Assembly: GCA_014359885.1 (NCBI GenBank)
Contig: JACIYN010000013.1
Location: 113,366 to 177,365 of the forward strand
Source of the DNA: Desulfacinum sp.
GTDB lineage: Bacteria; Desulfobacterota; Syntrophobacteria; Syntrophobacterales; DSM-9756
Direction of reading: 5' to 3'
DNA length: 64,000 nucleotides
Part shown: piece after piece, positions 48,723 to 59,200 of the stretch
How positions within the stretch are numbered: the stretch's first letter is position 1
How the letters are laid out: the number at the start of each line of letters is the position of its first letter
Made by a program: the position numbers and the translations under genes
The notes under the pieces: generated by a model
The model's database searches: none
Seen by the model: the letters and a program-made list of their open reading frames with translations, nothing else
Told to the model about the DNA's origin: nothing

Positions 48723-50339
48723 CTACAAATAATACTTATGCAGATATTCCAGCACCATCCGGTGCGTGTTGTAGACGGGGGCCACGTCGGCCATGGAGTT
48801 CTTCATGATCTGGGTCCAGTGCCGGGGGCTGGCGTAGAAGGTGGTCACCATGTCGTCGATGTCGTTGTAGAGGTCGGCGGCGGCTTCCTCGTCGCTCTGG
48901 TCCTCGTCGTCGCCCACGGCCCAGCCGTTCACGCGGTCCCGGCACGCTTCGCGCCACCAACCGTCCAGCACGCTCATGTTCACCCCGCCGTTGAAGCAGA
49001 CCTTCATGCCGGAGGTCCCGCAGGCTTCCCGGGGCCGCCTGGGGGTGTTCAGCCACACGTCGGCCCCCTGGGTCATGAGCGCCCCCAGCCAGATGTTGTA
49101 GTTGGGGATGTAGATGATCCGGAGCTTATCCTCGTACTGCTTGCCGATGTGGACGATCTGCTTGATGAGTTCCTTGCCCGCGTTGTCCTGGGGATGGGCC
49201 TTGCCGGCGAAGATGTACTGAACCCGGTCGTGGGAGAGATTGATGAGGTACTCCAGGTCTGTGAGGATGAGCGTGGCGCGTTTGTAGGCCGCCGCGCGGC
49301 GGGCGAAGCACACGGTGAGGAGCTCTTCGCTGAAGCCCGCCCCGGAGATGGCGTTCACGTAGCTGATGAGGCGCCTCTTGGCCTGCCTTTTGGCGTCGCG
49401 CACCTCCTCGTCGGGGATCTCCCGGGCCTGGGCCAGCATCTGGGGCTGTTCCCGCCAGCCGGGGATGTGCTTGTCGAAAAGGGCCTGGAATTCGGGCCCG
49501 GTCCAGCTCAGGTGGTGCACCCCGTTGGTAATGTGGCCGATGTCGTAGCCGGGAAACATCTGGCGGGAGACTTCCCCGTGCAGCTCGCTCACCCCGTTGC
49601 TTGCCCGCGAAAGGTTCAGGGCCAGCAGGGTGGTGTTCAGGGCGTCCGGGCCCGCCAGGTCCCGGATGTTGCCCGGCAGGTAGTCGCCCAGGACGGACTG
49701 GGCCATGGCGTAGTCGAAGATGTCGTGGCCGGCCGGAACGGGCGTGTGGGTGGTGAAGACGCACTGCTCCCGCACCTTTTCCACGTTTCCGCCCAGGTCC
49801 TTGAGGAGCGCCAGGGTGAGGAAGACCGCATGGCCTTCGTTCATGTGATAGGTGGTGATGCCGGGCTCCAGTTTCTTGAGCACCATGTAGCCGCCGATTC
49901 CCAGCACCGCCTCCTGGCAGATGCGCGTGTGCTTGTCCCCGCCGTAAAGGTAGTGGGTGATCATCCGGTCTTCCGGGCGGTTGGTGGGAAGGTCCGTATC
50001 CAGGAAATAGACGGGCACCCGGCCGTGCTGGCCCGCCTGGTTGTACTTCCACACCCCCACGTGCACCTCCCGGCCTTCGATGGGCACCGTCACCTTGAAG
50101 GGAAGAGGTTCCATGAAGGCCCGGGGGTCGAAATAGGGGTAGAGTTCTTCCTGTTCTCCCAGGGCGTTGATCTGCTGGATGAAGTAGCCCCGCTTGTAGA
50201 GGAGGGTCACCGCCACCAGGGGGATGTTGAGATCCGCCGAGGACTTGATGTGGTCCCCGGCGAGAATGCCCAGACCGCCGCTGTAGGTGGGGATGTGCTC
50301 GCTCAAACCCACTTCCATGCTAAAATAGGCCACCTTCAT
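48723..50339 (-). CDS. Alpha-glucan (glycogen/maltodextrin) phosphorylase, short form
   Basis: A 538-residue phosphorylase releasing glucose 1-phosphate from alpha-1,4-glucans. It starts MKVAYFSMEVGLSEHIPTYSG and has the GLGILAGDHIKSSADL motif. The PLP-site region GTSGMKVCFNGGVNMSVLDGWW is near 460. It is about 250-300 residues shorter than classical GlgP and lacks the N-terminal DUF3417-like domain of the TIGR02094 group, so it represents the compact form. GGAGG precedes the ATG at 50339. Confidence 0.92.
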   Translation of the reverse strand: MKVAYFSMEVGLSEHIPTYSGGLGILAGDHIKSSADLNIPLVAVTLLYKRGYFIQQINALGEQEELYPYFDPRAFMEPLPFKVTVPIEGREVHVGVWKYNQAGQHGRVPVYFLDTDLPTNRPEDRMITHYLYGGDKHTRICQEAVLGIGGYMVLKKLEPGITTYHMNEGHAVFLTLALLKDLGGNVEKVREQCVFTTHTPVPAGHDIFDYAMAQSVLGDYLPGNIRDLAGPDALNTTLLALNLSRASNGVSELHGEVSRQMFPGYDIGHITNGVHHLSWTGPEFQALFDKHIPGWREQPQMLAQAREIPDEEVRDAKRQAKRRLISYVNAISGAGFSEELLTVCFARRAAAYKRATLILTDLEYLINLSHDRVQYIFAGKAHPQDNAGKELIKQIVHIGKQYEDKLRIIYIPNYNIWLGALMTQGADVWLNTPRRPREACGTSGMKVCFNGGVNMSVLDGWWREACRDRVNGWAVGDDEDQSDEEAAADLYNDIDDMVTTFYASPRHWTQIMKNSMADVAPVYNTHRMVLEYLHKYYL

Positions 50340-50590
50340 GGACGCCTCCGTCGTTCCTAGAAGTCGTATGGGTTGCGGGACCGGTCGTTTGATCGGCCGG
50401 TCGGACCGGCCGGGTGCGTGCATGCCGCCGACGACTTCTATAGCATAGTGAGCTCGGCGCGTCAGGTTCTTAGCGAGCAGGTTGAGGCGGGTGGGTTTAG
50501 GTCATCGGTTCTTGGTTCTCGGTTTTCAGTTTTCGCTTCTCAGGTATCTGTTTACGGTTCACGGATCACGCATTACGGATCACGGTTTTT

Positions 50591-50630
50591 CGGGAATCCC
50601 CCCCGGCCCCCCTTTGGAAAAGGGGGGAGA
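50591..50630. repeat. CCCCCCGGCCCCCCTTT palindromic repeat, forward copy
   Basis: GGGAATCCCCCCCGGCCCCC followed by CTTTGGAAAAGGGGGG. The reverse complement of essentially the same unit lies at 59407-59448, so the two copies bracket the NuoG-Nfn-Hdr genes in opposite orientation. Confidence 0.85.
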
Positions 50631-50639
50631 CATGCCCGG

Positions 50640-50995
50640 CGGATCCCCACGCCCCACAAACGACTTCACGACTTACGATTTCACCCCCCCACGGTCCGCG
50701 CATCCCGGATTACGCCCCCCCACGACTTGACCACCCACGATTTCACGATTCACGATTTACGATTTCACGATTTCACGACTGCACGCCCCCCACGGCCCCC
50801 GCACCCCGGATTACGCTTCCCCACGACTTCCCCACCCACGATTTCACGATTCACGATTTACGACTTCACGACTTCACGACTTCACGATTTACGACTTCAC
50901 GACTTCACGACTTCACGATTTACGATTTCACGATTCACGACTGCACGCCCCCACCCCACCCATCACCCATCACTCGTCACTCGTCACCCATCACG
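50640..50995. repeat. Degenerate 7-9-nt repeats of ACGACTTC/ACGATTT
   Basis: Dozens of imperfect units (ACGACTTC, ACGATTTC, ACGATTT) broken by CCCCCCACG segments, ending in CACCCATCACTCGTC units like those at 43647. Confidence 0.85.
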
Positions 50996-51039
50996 GACGC
51001 CGCTCGCACAACCAACATGCACAAAACGTGTGCAAGTTG

Positions 51040-51070
51040 TTGACAAGATTTTTGTCTCCATTTATCTAAT
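51040..51070 (+). promoter_or_regulatory. Candidate promoter of the NuoG-Nfn-Hdr cluster
   Basis: A perfect TTGACA (51040-51045) is followed by TATCTAAT (51063-51070): TATCTA at spacing 17 or TCTAAT at spacing 19. It lies in a locally AT-rich stretch 130 bp before the first gene. Confidence 0.55.
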
Positions 51071-51198
51071 AGGGGCTTTTGAAGCGCAGGCCGTTTTTCC
51101 CGGGGGGAGGAGAAGACGTCCTATTTTTTTGTCCCCCAATGTGATTTTTTTCTCTTGAAAGCGACCCCTTACCAACGGAACCGAAACCAGAGGTCACG

Positions 51199-53790
51199 AT
51201 GAGCGACGTCAACATCTGGATCAACGACCAACAAGTGAAGGCGAAGGCGGGCCAGACGATCCTGGAGGCAGCGGACGCCGCCGGCATCTTCATTCCCCGG
51301 CTCTGCTTTCATCCGGCCCTGGAACCCAGCGGATCCTGCCGCCTGTGCGCCGTGGAGATCGACGGCCAGCGCGGCCTTCCCGCCGCCTGCACCACGCCGG
51401 TGTCCGAAGGGCTTCGGGTGAACACCCAGTCGGCCAAACTCCTGGATTTCCGCCGCGAGATGCTCCAGCTGATCCTGCGCGATCACCCGCGCCACTGCCT
51501 GGGCTGTCCCCGCAACGGCACCTGCGAACTGCAACAGCTGGTGACGGTGGTGGGCATCGACTTCCCCTACCCGCCTCCCGACAAGGAACGGCCTGAACCG
51601 CTGCCGGGCGGCGCCTATTTCGAGCGGGACTACAGCCTGTGCGTGCGGTGCGGGCGCTGCGTGCGGGTGTGCCACGAAGTCCGCGGGGCGCGGGCCATCG
51701 TCTTCCGCGAATCCAAGGACGGCCGTCAGGAAGTGGGAACCCCCTTCGGAAGGCCGCTGGAAGAGTCCGGCTGCCAGTTCTGCGGGGCGTGCGTGGATGC
51801 CTGTCCCGTGGGGGCTCTCCGGGAGAATCTCAGCGACATCCACGGAGAGCCCGCGGCCAAGATGCAGGCCATGTGCGAAGCGCTCACGGCCATCGTGACC
51901 GATCTTTACAAGAAGGAGCTGGAAACCCAGTGGACCACCGCCCTCTGCCCCGTGTGCAGCGCGGGCTGCCGCCTGATGGTGGAAAAGGCCGCCGATGAGA
52001 CGATCGTGCAGGTGAAGCCCAGCCCGGACGGCCCCGCCAACCACGGCCAGGCCTGCGTGCAGGGCCGGTTTCTCCTGAGGCGCTATCTGAAGCGCCCGGA
52101 TCGCCTGACATCCCCCATGATTTATGAAGACGGTCGCTACCGCCCCGCCTCCTGGGAGGAGGCGCTGGATCGGGTGGCCGAAAAATTGAAAACGGTCCCG
52201 GCGGACCGGCTGACCCTTCTCACCGACGGGCGCCTCACCAACGAGGAGCTCTTCCGCCTCGGGCGCCTCGCCCGCGAAGGCCTGAAGACGAGCCATCTGG
52301 GCTTGGCGGTTCCGGCCGGCCAGGTTCTTTTTGAAACGGTGCTGGAAGAGGAACTGGGCACAGCCGCGGCCACCAACAGCCTGGAGGACCTGGGGGAAGC
52401 ACCGGCCATCTTCGCTCTCGGCCTCAATCCCGCGGCATCGCAGCCCATCGCCGGAATCCGCATCCGCCAGGCCGTGCTCAAGGGAGCCAAGCTGGTGGTG
52501 GCCAACCCCTACGATGTGGCCATCGCCCGGTACGCCCACGTGCACCTTCGCCCCGTTCCGGGGTCGGAGACGGCGCTGGTTCTGGGACTCCTGCGGGTGA
52601 TCCTGGACGAAGGCGGTGCGGACCAGGATCTTCCGGCCGATCTACTGGATGCCTTCAAGGCGCTCACGGCCCCTTACGACCTGGAAACGGTCTCGCGCCT
52701 TACCGGCATCCACGACGAAACCCTGGTGGAAGCGGGCTGCCTCCTGGCGGGCCGGCCCACCATGGCCGTCCTCGTGGGACTGGGCGCCTTGAGCGCTCCG
52801 GATGTTGCCGATCTCGCCCGGGCGCTTCTCACGCTGGCCCGGGCCAAGGGCGCCTTCGGCCGACCGGGGGGAGGCTTCTGGCCCCTTTTCGGGTCGAGCA
52901 ACCGGCAGGGAGCCCGCGATCTGGGCTGGAGCCCCCGCGTGATGGACGCTCTGGCCCAAGGGCGCATCCAGGCCGCCTTGGTGGCCGCGGAAAGCCATGA
53001 ACCCGGCCTTTGGGACGCTCTGGCCCCCTACGCCGACAGACTGGAACTGGTGGCGGTCCAAGACGTGGTACCACCCCCTGAGCCCTTCCGCCCCGAGGTG
53101 ATCCTTCCCATGGCGTCGGTCCTGGAAAAGGAAGGTTCGCTTACCAGCGGGGAACGGCGCGTGCAATGGACGGAGAAGGCCCTGGAGGGCCCCGACCAGG
53201 CCCGTTCCGGCATCTTCCTGGCCCAAGCCCTGGCCTCCCGACTGAACCTGGACTTCCCCGAAGCCGTCGCCGGAGACATTCTGGACGAGATGGCCGCGTC
53301 GGTGGAAGGCTACGGGGGCGTCACCCGCAGCCGGGCCCGTTTCGAAGCCGTGCAGGTGCCCTGCCCGGCCAAGGATCACGGCGGAACCCCGATCCTGTTC
53401 CAAGAGGGCCCGCCGCCCTGGAAGCCGTGGACTCCCGCCCCGCAGCCTGCCCCGGCGGAAGAAGAAGCGGCCGCGGAGTTCCCCTTCGCCGTGGCGGCCA
53501 AGGAAAGCTTGCTGCCGTCGTACCTGGGAGCCCTGCTGGCCCCTGAAGCCCAAACCGTCATGGCCTTTGACGGCGAGATCGAAATGAACCCGGCCGACGC
53601 CTACCGCCTGGGCTGCAACACGGGCGATACGGTGGCCGTGGTCTTCCAGGGCGGAGAACTCACCGGGCCCCTGGCCCTGAACATCCATCTGCCGCCGCAC
53701 GTGGTGGCCGTCAAGGCCGAGGCGCTCGAGGCCGCAGGGGCTTCCAACCGACCCGGAGCATCCATTGCCGCAAAAGTGGAGAAGAGATAG
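51199..53790 (+). CDS. NuoG/FdhA-like iron-sulfur and molybdopterin-fold protein without catalytic Sec/Cys
   Basis: An 863-residue protein. A 2Fe-2S domain (C36, C47, C50, C64), a NuoG-type His-Cys cluster site (C100, C103, C109), two 4Fe-4S sites (C148-C158 and C192-C202) and the 4Fe-4S entry of a molybdopterin domain (C250, C253, C257, C286) are followed by the molybdopterin-binding fold and a C-terminal dinucleotide-binding domain (about 790-850). In formate dehydrogenases a DHCARLCH-like segment precedes AMTNSIEDI. Here ATNSLEDL is present but the segment before it has no Cys, Sec or His pair. It is therefore likely an electron-wiring subunit. First gene of the NfnAB-HdrA cluster; the next start is 2 bp after its stop. 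Confidence 0.85.
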   Translation: MSDVNIWINDQQVKAKAGQTILEAADAAGIFIPRLCFHPALEPSGSCRLCAVEIDGQRGLPAACTTPVSEGLRVNTQSAKLLDFRREMLQLILRDHPRHCLGCPRNGTCELQQLVTVVGIDFPYPPPDKERPEPLPGGAYFERDYSLCVRCGRCVRVCHEVRGARAIVFRESKDGRQEVGTPFGRPLEESGCQFCGACVDACPVGALRENLSDIHGEPAAKMQAMCEALTAIVTDLYKKELETQWTTALCPVCSAGCRLMVEKAADETIVQVKPSPDGPANHGQACVQGRFLLRRYLKRPDRLTSPMIYEDGRYRPASWEEALDRVAEKLKTVPADRLTLLTDGRLTNEELFRLGRLAREGLKTSHLGLAVPAGQVLFETVLEEELGTAAATNSLEDLGEAPAIFALGLNPAASQPIAGIRIRQAVLKGAKLVVANPYDVAIARYAHVHLRPVPGSETALVLGLLRVILDEGGADQDLPADLLDAFKALTAPYDLETVSRLTGIHDETLVEAGCLLAGRPTMAVLVGLGALSAPDVADLARALLTLARAKGAFGRPGGGFWPLFGSSNRQGARDLGWSPRVMDALAQGRIQAALVAAESHEPGLWDALAPYADRLELVAVQDVVPPPEPFRPEVILPMASVLEKEGSLTSGERRVQWTEKALEGPDQARSGIFLAQALASRLNLDFPEAVAGDILDEMAASVEGYGGVTRSRARFEAVQVPCPAKDHGGTPILFQEGPPPWKPWTPAPQPAPAEEEAAAEFPFAVAAKESLLPSYLGALLAPEAQTVMAFDGEIEMNPADAYRLGCNTGDTVAVVFQGGELTGPLALNIHLPPHVVAVKAEALEAAGASNRPGASIAAKVEKR

Positions 53791-53792
53791 CC

Positions 53793-54638
53793 ATGTATCC
53801 CATTGTCGATCATGAAGTACTGGCCCCCAGGGTTCACCGGTTGCGCGTCCAGGCCCCCGTGGTGGCCGAAAAGGCCAAGCCCGGACAGTTTGTGATCCTC
53901 ATCATCGACGAAAAGGGCGAACGGGTTCCGTTCACCATCAGCGACTGGGATCGGGATGCCGGCACGGTGGACTTCGTCTTCATCGAAGTGGGCAAAACCA
54001 CGCAGCAGCTGGCCACACTCCGGCCCGGCGACCGGCTCCTGAGCTTCATCGGCCCCCTGGGACGCCCCGCCCAAGTAGACCGCTACGGCCATGTGGTCAC
54101 GGTGTTGAGCGGCTACGGGATCGCGGCCACGGTGCCCATCATCCGGGCCCTCAAGGAACACGGCAACACGGTGACCACCATCGTCCAGGCGCCGGACAAG
54201 GAGCGACTCTTCGGCCAGGAGCCCCTGGAGGAACTGAGCGACAACCTGATCCTGGCCCTGGGCACCAAGGGCGACGGCATGATGGAAAGCACCACCGTGG
54301 CCATCCGCAAGCTCCTGGACGCCCACCCGAAAAAGCCCGTGGACCGGGTGATCGCCATGTGTTCCCTTTGCCTCATGCGGGTTCTTTCGGAGATGACCCG
54401 GCCCCTGGGCATCAAGACCATGGTGCACCTCACCCCGGTCATGGTGGACGGCACGGGCATGTGCGGCGCCTGCCGCCTGAGCGTGGGGGGCGCCAACCGA
54501 TTCGCCTGCGTCCACGGCCCGGAATTCGACGGCCACGAAGTGGACGGCTGGGAAGTGCTCATGGCGCGGCGCTGCACCTACGCCGACGAGAGCATCCTGC
54601 AGCAGGGCTTCCAGTGCCGTGGTTGTTCTCAGTGGTAA
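53793..54638 (+). CDS. nfnA: NAD(P)H-ferredoxin oxidoreductase small subunit NfnA/SudB-like
   Basis: A 281-residue FAD/NAD-binding protein of the dihydroorotate dehydrogenase electron-transfer family. It has a flavin-binding barrel (1-95), a nucleotide-binding domain with SGYGIAATVP (106-115), and a 2Fe-2S site (C224, C227, C239). In NfnAB this subunit binds NAD(H). It is directly followed by the NfnB-like gene. The alternative name is sulfide dehydrogenase beta; the two cannot be told apart by motifs. Confidence 0.88.
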   Translation: MYPIVDHEVLAPRVHRLRVQAPVVAEKAKPGQFVILIIDEKGERVPFTISDWDRDAGTVDFVFIEVGKTTQQLATLRPGDRLLSFIGPLGRPAQVDRYGHVVTVLSGYGIAATVPIIRALKEHGNTVTTIVQAPDKERLFGQEPLEELSDNLILALGTKGDGMMESTTVAIRKLLDAHPKKPVDRVIAMCSLCLMRVLSEMTRPLGIKTMVHLTPVMVDGTGMCGACRLSVGGANRFACVHGPEFDGHEVDGWEVLMARRCTYADESILQQGFQCRGCSQW

Positions 54639-54655
54639 TTTAAGGAGAATCGACA

Positions 54656-56125
54656 ATGACTGAAGCAAAAGAACCCAAGGCCTCCCCCAAGAAGCCCAAG
54701 CTGAATCTCAACCGGGTGGAGATGCCCAAACAGTCCGAACACGAGCGCCGCCACAACTTCGACGAGGTGGCGCTGGGATATACCTGGGAACTGGCCAAGG
54801 AGGAAGCGAGCCGCTGCATCCAGTGCAAGAAGCGAAACTGCCAGCAGGGATGCCCGGTGAACATCGACATTCCGGATTTCATCGCCGCCCTGCAGCGCGA
54901 AGAGATCGAGGAGGCCTCCCGGATCCTCAAGCGCAAGACGTCCCTTCCGGGCGTGTGCGGTCGGGTCTGCCCCCAGGAACTCCAGTGTGAGCAGGCCTGT
55001 ACACTCAACAAGAAGGGCGCGCCCATCGCCATCGGCCGCCTGGAACGGTTCATCGCCGACTGGGAGCGCACCCAGGGGGCCCCCACCATGCCGGAGATGG
55101 CCCCGTCCACGGGAAAGAAGGTGGCCGTGGTGGGTTCCGGCCCGTCGGGCCTCACGGTGGCCTCCGACCTGGCCATCCTGGGCCATCAGGTGGTGCTCTT
55201 CGAAGCGCTCCACGTGGCGGGCGGCGTGCTCATGTACGGCATTCCCGAATTCCGCCTTCCCAAGGAAATCGTCCAGCGGGAAGTCCAATACGTGCAGGCC
55301 CTGGGCGTGGATCTTCGGCTAAACACGGTCATCGGCATCAACTACAGCCTGGATGAGCTCCTCAACACGGACTACGATGCGGTCTACCTGGCTCCGGGCG
55401 CGGGTCTTCCCAAGTTCATGCGGGTGCCGGGAGAAAACCTCAACATGGTCTATTCCGCCAACGAATTCCTCACCCGCACCAACCTCATGAAGGCGTACCT
55501 CTACCCGGAATACGCCACGCCCATCAAGATGGGCAAACGCGTGGCCGTGATCGGAGGCGGCAACGTGGCCATGGACGCCGCCCGCTGCGCCGTGCGCCTG
55601 GGCGCCCAGGAAGTCTACGTGATCTACCGGCGCACCCGGGCCGAGATGCCCGCCCGCCTGGAGGAGGTGGAAAACGCGGAAGAGGAAGGCATCCAGTTCC
55701 ATTTTCTCTGCAACCCCACGGGCTTTCTGAGCGACGGGCGAAACAACGTGGCCGCCATGGAACTCATCCGCATGCAGCTCACGGAACCCGATGAAAGCGG
55801 CCGGCGCCGTCCCGTGCCCATCCCGGGAAGCGAGTACATCATGGACGTAGACACGGTGGTGGTGTCGCTCGGCACCTCGCCCAACCCCCTCATCCCCTCC
55901 ACCACCCCGGACCTGGAAGTGACCCGGTGGGGCACGGTGGTGATCGACGAGCGGGGCCGCACCTCCAAGGCCCGGGTCTGGGCCGGAGGCGACATCGTCT
56001 CGGGCGGCGCCACGGTCATCAGCGCCATGGGCGAAGGCCGCATCGCCGCCGCCGCCATGCACGAATACCTCACCAACGGCCAAAAGAAGATCATCCCCCC
56101 CTCCCCGCAGAAGGGTGAGGAGTGA
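54656..56125 (+). CDS. nfnB: NfnB/GltD-like NADPH oxidoreductase with two 4Fe-4S clusters
   Basis: A 489-residue flavoprotein. N-terminal cysteines C54, C57, C62, C66 and C101, C105, C111, C115 bind two 4Fe-4S clusters. A FAD Rossmann motif (GSGPSG, 160-165) and an NADPH motif (VIGGGNVAMDAARCA, about 297-311) follow. In NfnAB this subunit bifurcates or confurcates electrons among NADPH, ferredoxin and NAD. AAGGAG lies upstream. Alone it could be a glutamate synthase small subunit, but no gltB is present and nfnA precedes it. Confidence 0.9.
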   Translation: MTEAKEPKASPKKPKLNLNRVEMPKQSEHERRHNFDEVALGYTWELAKEEASRCIQCKKRNCQQGCPVNIDIPDFIAALQREEIEEASRILKRKTSLPGVCGRVCPQELQCEQACTLNKKGAPIAIGRLERFIADWERTQGAPTMPEMAPSTGKKVAVVGSGPSGLTVASDLAILGHQVVLFEALHVAGGVLMYGIPEFRLPKEIVQREVQYVQALGVDLRLNTVIGINYSLDELLNTDYDAVYLAPGAGLPKFMRVPGENLNMVYSANEFLTRTNLMKAYLYPEYATPIKMGKRVAVIGGGNVAMDAARCAVRLGAQEVYVIYRRTRAEMPARLEEVENAEEEGIQFHFLCNPTGFLSDGRNNVAAMELIRMQLTEPDESGRRRPVPIPGSEYIMDVDTVVVSLGTSPNPLIPSTTPDLEVTRWGTVVIDERGRTSKARVWAGGDIVSGGATVISAMGEGRIAAAAMHEYLTNGQKKIIPPSPQKGEE

Positions 56126-56271
56126 GGAGTAAGGGGTAAGGGGTAAGGGGTAAGGGGTAAAACGTTAGGCGTGAGGCGTGAGGCGTGAGGCGTGAAGTCG
56201 TCAATCGTGGGAACGGCTCTCCTTTCCCTTAAAACTTAAAACTTAACACTTAAAACTTTCTTCCCGGAGAG
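56126..56271. repeat. Heptamer repeats between nfnB and hdrA
   Basis: GGGTAAG-type units (about 56122-56160), then GCGTGAG units (56168-56194), then a TTAAAACTTAAAACTTAACA run (56229-56254). A similar TTAAAACTTAACAC run occurs at 63820-63840. Confidence 0.85.
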
Positions 56272-59200
56272 ATGAACATGGTCAATTCGAACCCGATCGG
56301 CTCCGTGCTGGTGGTCGGCGGGGGCATCGCCGGTGTACAGGCGGCCCTGGATCTGGCCGACACGGGCTACTTCGTCCATCTCATTGAAAAGACTTCCGCC
56401 ATCGGTGGGGCCATGAGCATGCTGGACAAGACCTTCCCCACCGATGACTGCGCCATGTGAATTCTGTCGCCCAAACTGGTCGAGGTCGGCCGGCATCTGA
56501 ACATCCAGATTCACACGCTTTCGGAAGTCAAGGACATCACGGGCGAGGCGGGCAGGTTCCAGGCGAAGATCTTCCAGCGCGCCCGCTACATCGACATGGA
56601 AAAGTGCATCGCGTGCGGCACCTGCGCCGAAAAGTGCCCCCGCAAGGTTTCCGACGAGTACAACGCGGGGCTGGGAAAGCGCAAGGCGGCCTACGTGAAG
56701 TTCCCGCAGGCGGTGCCGTTGAAGTACGTGATCGACAAGGATCACTGCATCTACTTCGAGAAGGGCAAATGCCGGGCCTGCGAGAAGTTCTGCCCCACCC
56801 AAGCCGTGAACTTCGACGACCAGGACCGGGAGTTCACCCTGGAGGTGGGAAGCGTCATCCTGGCTCCGGGCTTTGAGCCCTTCGATCCCAGCATCTACGA
56901 CACCTACAGCTACACCCATCCCAACGTGATCACGTCCATGGAGTTCGAGCGGATCCTGTCGTCGTCCGGTCCGTTCGAAGGCCACCTGGTGCGGCCCAGC
57001 GACCACCAGGAACCCAAGAAGATCGCGTGGCTCCAGTGCGTGGGATCCCGGGACATCCACCACTGCGACAACGGCTATTGTTCCGGGGTCTGTTGCATGT
57101 ACGCCATCAAGGAGGCGGCCATCGCCAAGGAGCATGCCGGGGCGGACCTGGACACGGCCATCTTCTTCATGGACATGCGCACGCCGGGCAAGGATTTTGA
57201 CAAGTACTACGAACGGGCCCGGACGGAAAAGGGCGTGCGGTTCATCCGTTCGCGCGTCCACAGCATCGAACCGGTCCCCGGAACGGACGACCTGGCCATC
57301 CAGTACGTGACCGAAGACGGCCGGATCACGGAAGAGGTCTTCCACCTGGTGGTGCTGTCGGTGGGTCTGCAGATTTCCAAGGACACCCTGGAGCTGGCCG
57401 AAAGGCTGGGCGTGGAGATCGGAGACGGGCGGTTTGCCGCCACCTCGCCCTTCCAGCCCGTGCAGACGTCCCGGACGGGAATCTACGTGTGCGGCGTCTT
57501 CCAGAGCCCCAAGGACATTCCGCTCTCCGTCATGGAAGCGTCCGCGGCGGCGGCCGAATCGGCCACCCTGCTGGCTCCGGCCCGTAATTCCCTCACCCGC
57601 AAACCGCCGGAACTCACGGAAAAGGACGTGGCGGCCCAGGAACCGCGCGTGGGCGTCTTCGTGTGCCACTGCGGCGTGAACATCGCCGGCGTGGTGGACG
57701 TGGAGGCGGTGGCCGACTACGCCCAGACCCTTCCCGGGGTGGTCCACGTGGAGCGCAATCTTTTCACCTGCTCCCAGGACACCCAGGACCAGATGAAGCA
57801 GATCATCGAGGAACACAACCTGAACCGGATCGTGGTGGCGGCCTGTTCGCCCCGGACCCACGAGGCCCTCTTCCAGGAGACCCTCAAGCAGGCGGGCCTC
57901 AACAAGTACCTTTTCGAGATGGCCAACATCCGCAACCAGGGATCGTGGGTGCACATGAACGAGCCGGAAGCGGCCACGGAAAAGGCCAAGGACCTGGTGC
58001 GCATGGCCGTGGCCAAGGTGGCCCTGCAGCAACCCCTGGGCGAGATGCAACTGGGGGTCACCAAGTCCGCCCTGGTGGTGGGAGGCGGCATCGCCGGCAT
58101 GACGGCGGCCCTCACCCTGGCCGACCAGGGCTACCCCGTGACCCTGGTGGAACAAAAGGACGTCCTGGGCGGCCACGGCCGCAAGCTCTATTCCACCTGG
58201 GACGGCCAGCCGGTGGCGCCCTTCCTGGATGAGCTCATCAAGCGCGTGGAGGCCCATCCGGAAATCACCGTGCTCACCCGTGCCCGGATCACGGACGTGC
58301 AGGGCTTTGTGGGCAATTTCCACACGGTGGTGGACGTGGACGGAGAGCGCCGGGAAGTGGACCACGGCGTGGCCGTCATCGCCGTGGGCGCCCACAGCCT
58401 GAAGCCCACCGAATACGGCTACGGGCAAAGTGAGCGGATCTTCCTCAACCTGGATCTGGACCAGGCCATCGGGGAGCGCGACCCCCGGATCGCCGCGGCC
58501 CGGTCCGCCGTCTTCATCCAGTGTGTGGGATCCCGGGAGCCGGATCGTCCCTACTGCAGCCGCGTGTGCTGCAGCCACTCCATCGAAAACGCCCTGCGGC
58601 TCAAGAAGCTCAATCCCGACATGGACGTCTACGTGCTCTATCGGGACATCCGCACCTTCGGCCTGCGGGAAAACCTCTACAAGGAAGCCCGGGCCCGAGG
58701 CGTGCTCTTCATCCGGTTCGACCTGGAAAACAAGCCCGTGGTGGACGTGGCCTCCGACGGCACCCTCACCGTGACCGTCAAGGACCACGTGCTGCAGCGG
58801 CCCGTGGTGCTGAAGCCCGATATCCTCACGCTGGCCAGCGCCATCGTCATGCGGGAATCGGAAGCGGACGAGCTGGCTAAGATGTTCAAGGTGCCCATAA
58901 ACGCCGAAGGCTTCTTCCTGGAAGCCCACGCCAAGCTCCGTCCGGTGGATTTCGCCACCGACGGTGTCTTCGTGGCGGGCCTGGCCCACTATCCCAAGCC
59001 CACGGAAGAGTGCATCGCCCAGGCCAAGGCGGCGGCTTCCCGGGCGGCCACGGTCCTGGCCCGGGATTTCATCACGGCCGGCGGCGTGGTGGCCGTGGTG
59101 AACAAGGACCTTTGCTGCGGCTGCCAGGGCTGCGTGCAGTGCTGCCCCTTCGGGGCCATCGATTACCTGGAGCGGGAAGGAAAGTGCGAGGTGAACCAGG

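Larger units (their letters stand above)
50340..51198. other. 859-bp divergent intergenic region with repeats and a promoter
   Basis: Between the phosphorylase (minus) and the NuoG-like operon (plus). It has a GATCGGCCGGTCGGACCGGC inverted repeat near 50391, a GGCCCCCCTTT/AAAGGGGGG palindrome (50591-50630), a long field of ACGACTTC/ACGATTTC repeats (50640-50995), and a promoter candidate at 51040. No credible gene. Confidence 0.7.

Noticed and set aside
54656..56125. Glutamate synthase small subunit (gltD)
   Set aside because: The fold is shared, but there is no large subunit and an NfnA-type gene directly precedes it; NfnB is the better reading.
56272..56460. Short 62-residue ORF followed by a 906-residue ORF as two genes or a frameshifted hdrA
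   Set aside because: The frame is the same across the TGA, the lost residue is exactly the conserved ligand Cys, and a SECIS-like hairpin follows. Read-through as selenocysteine explains it better.
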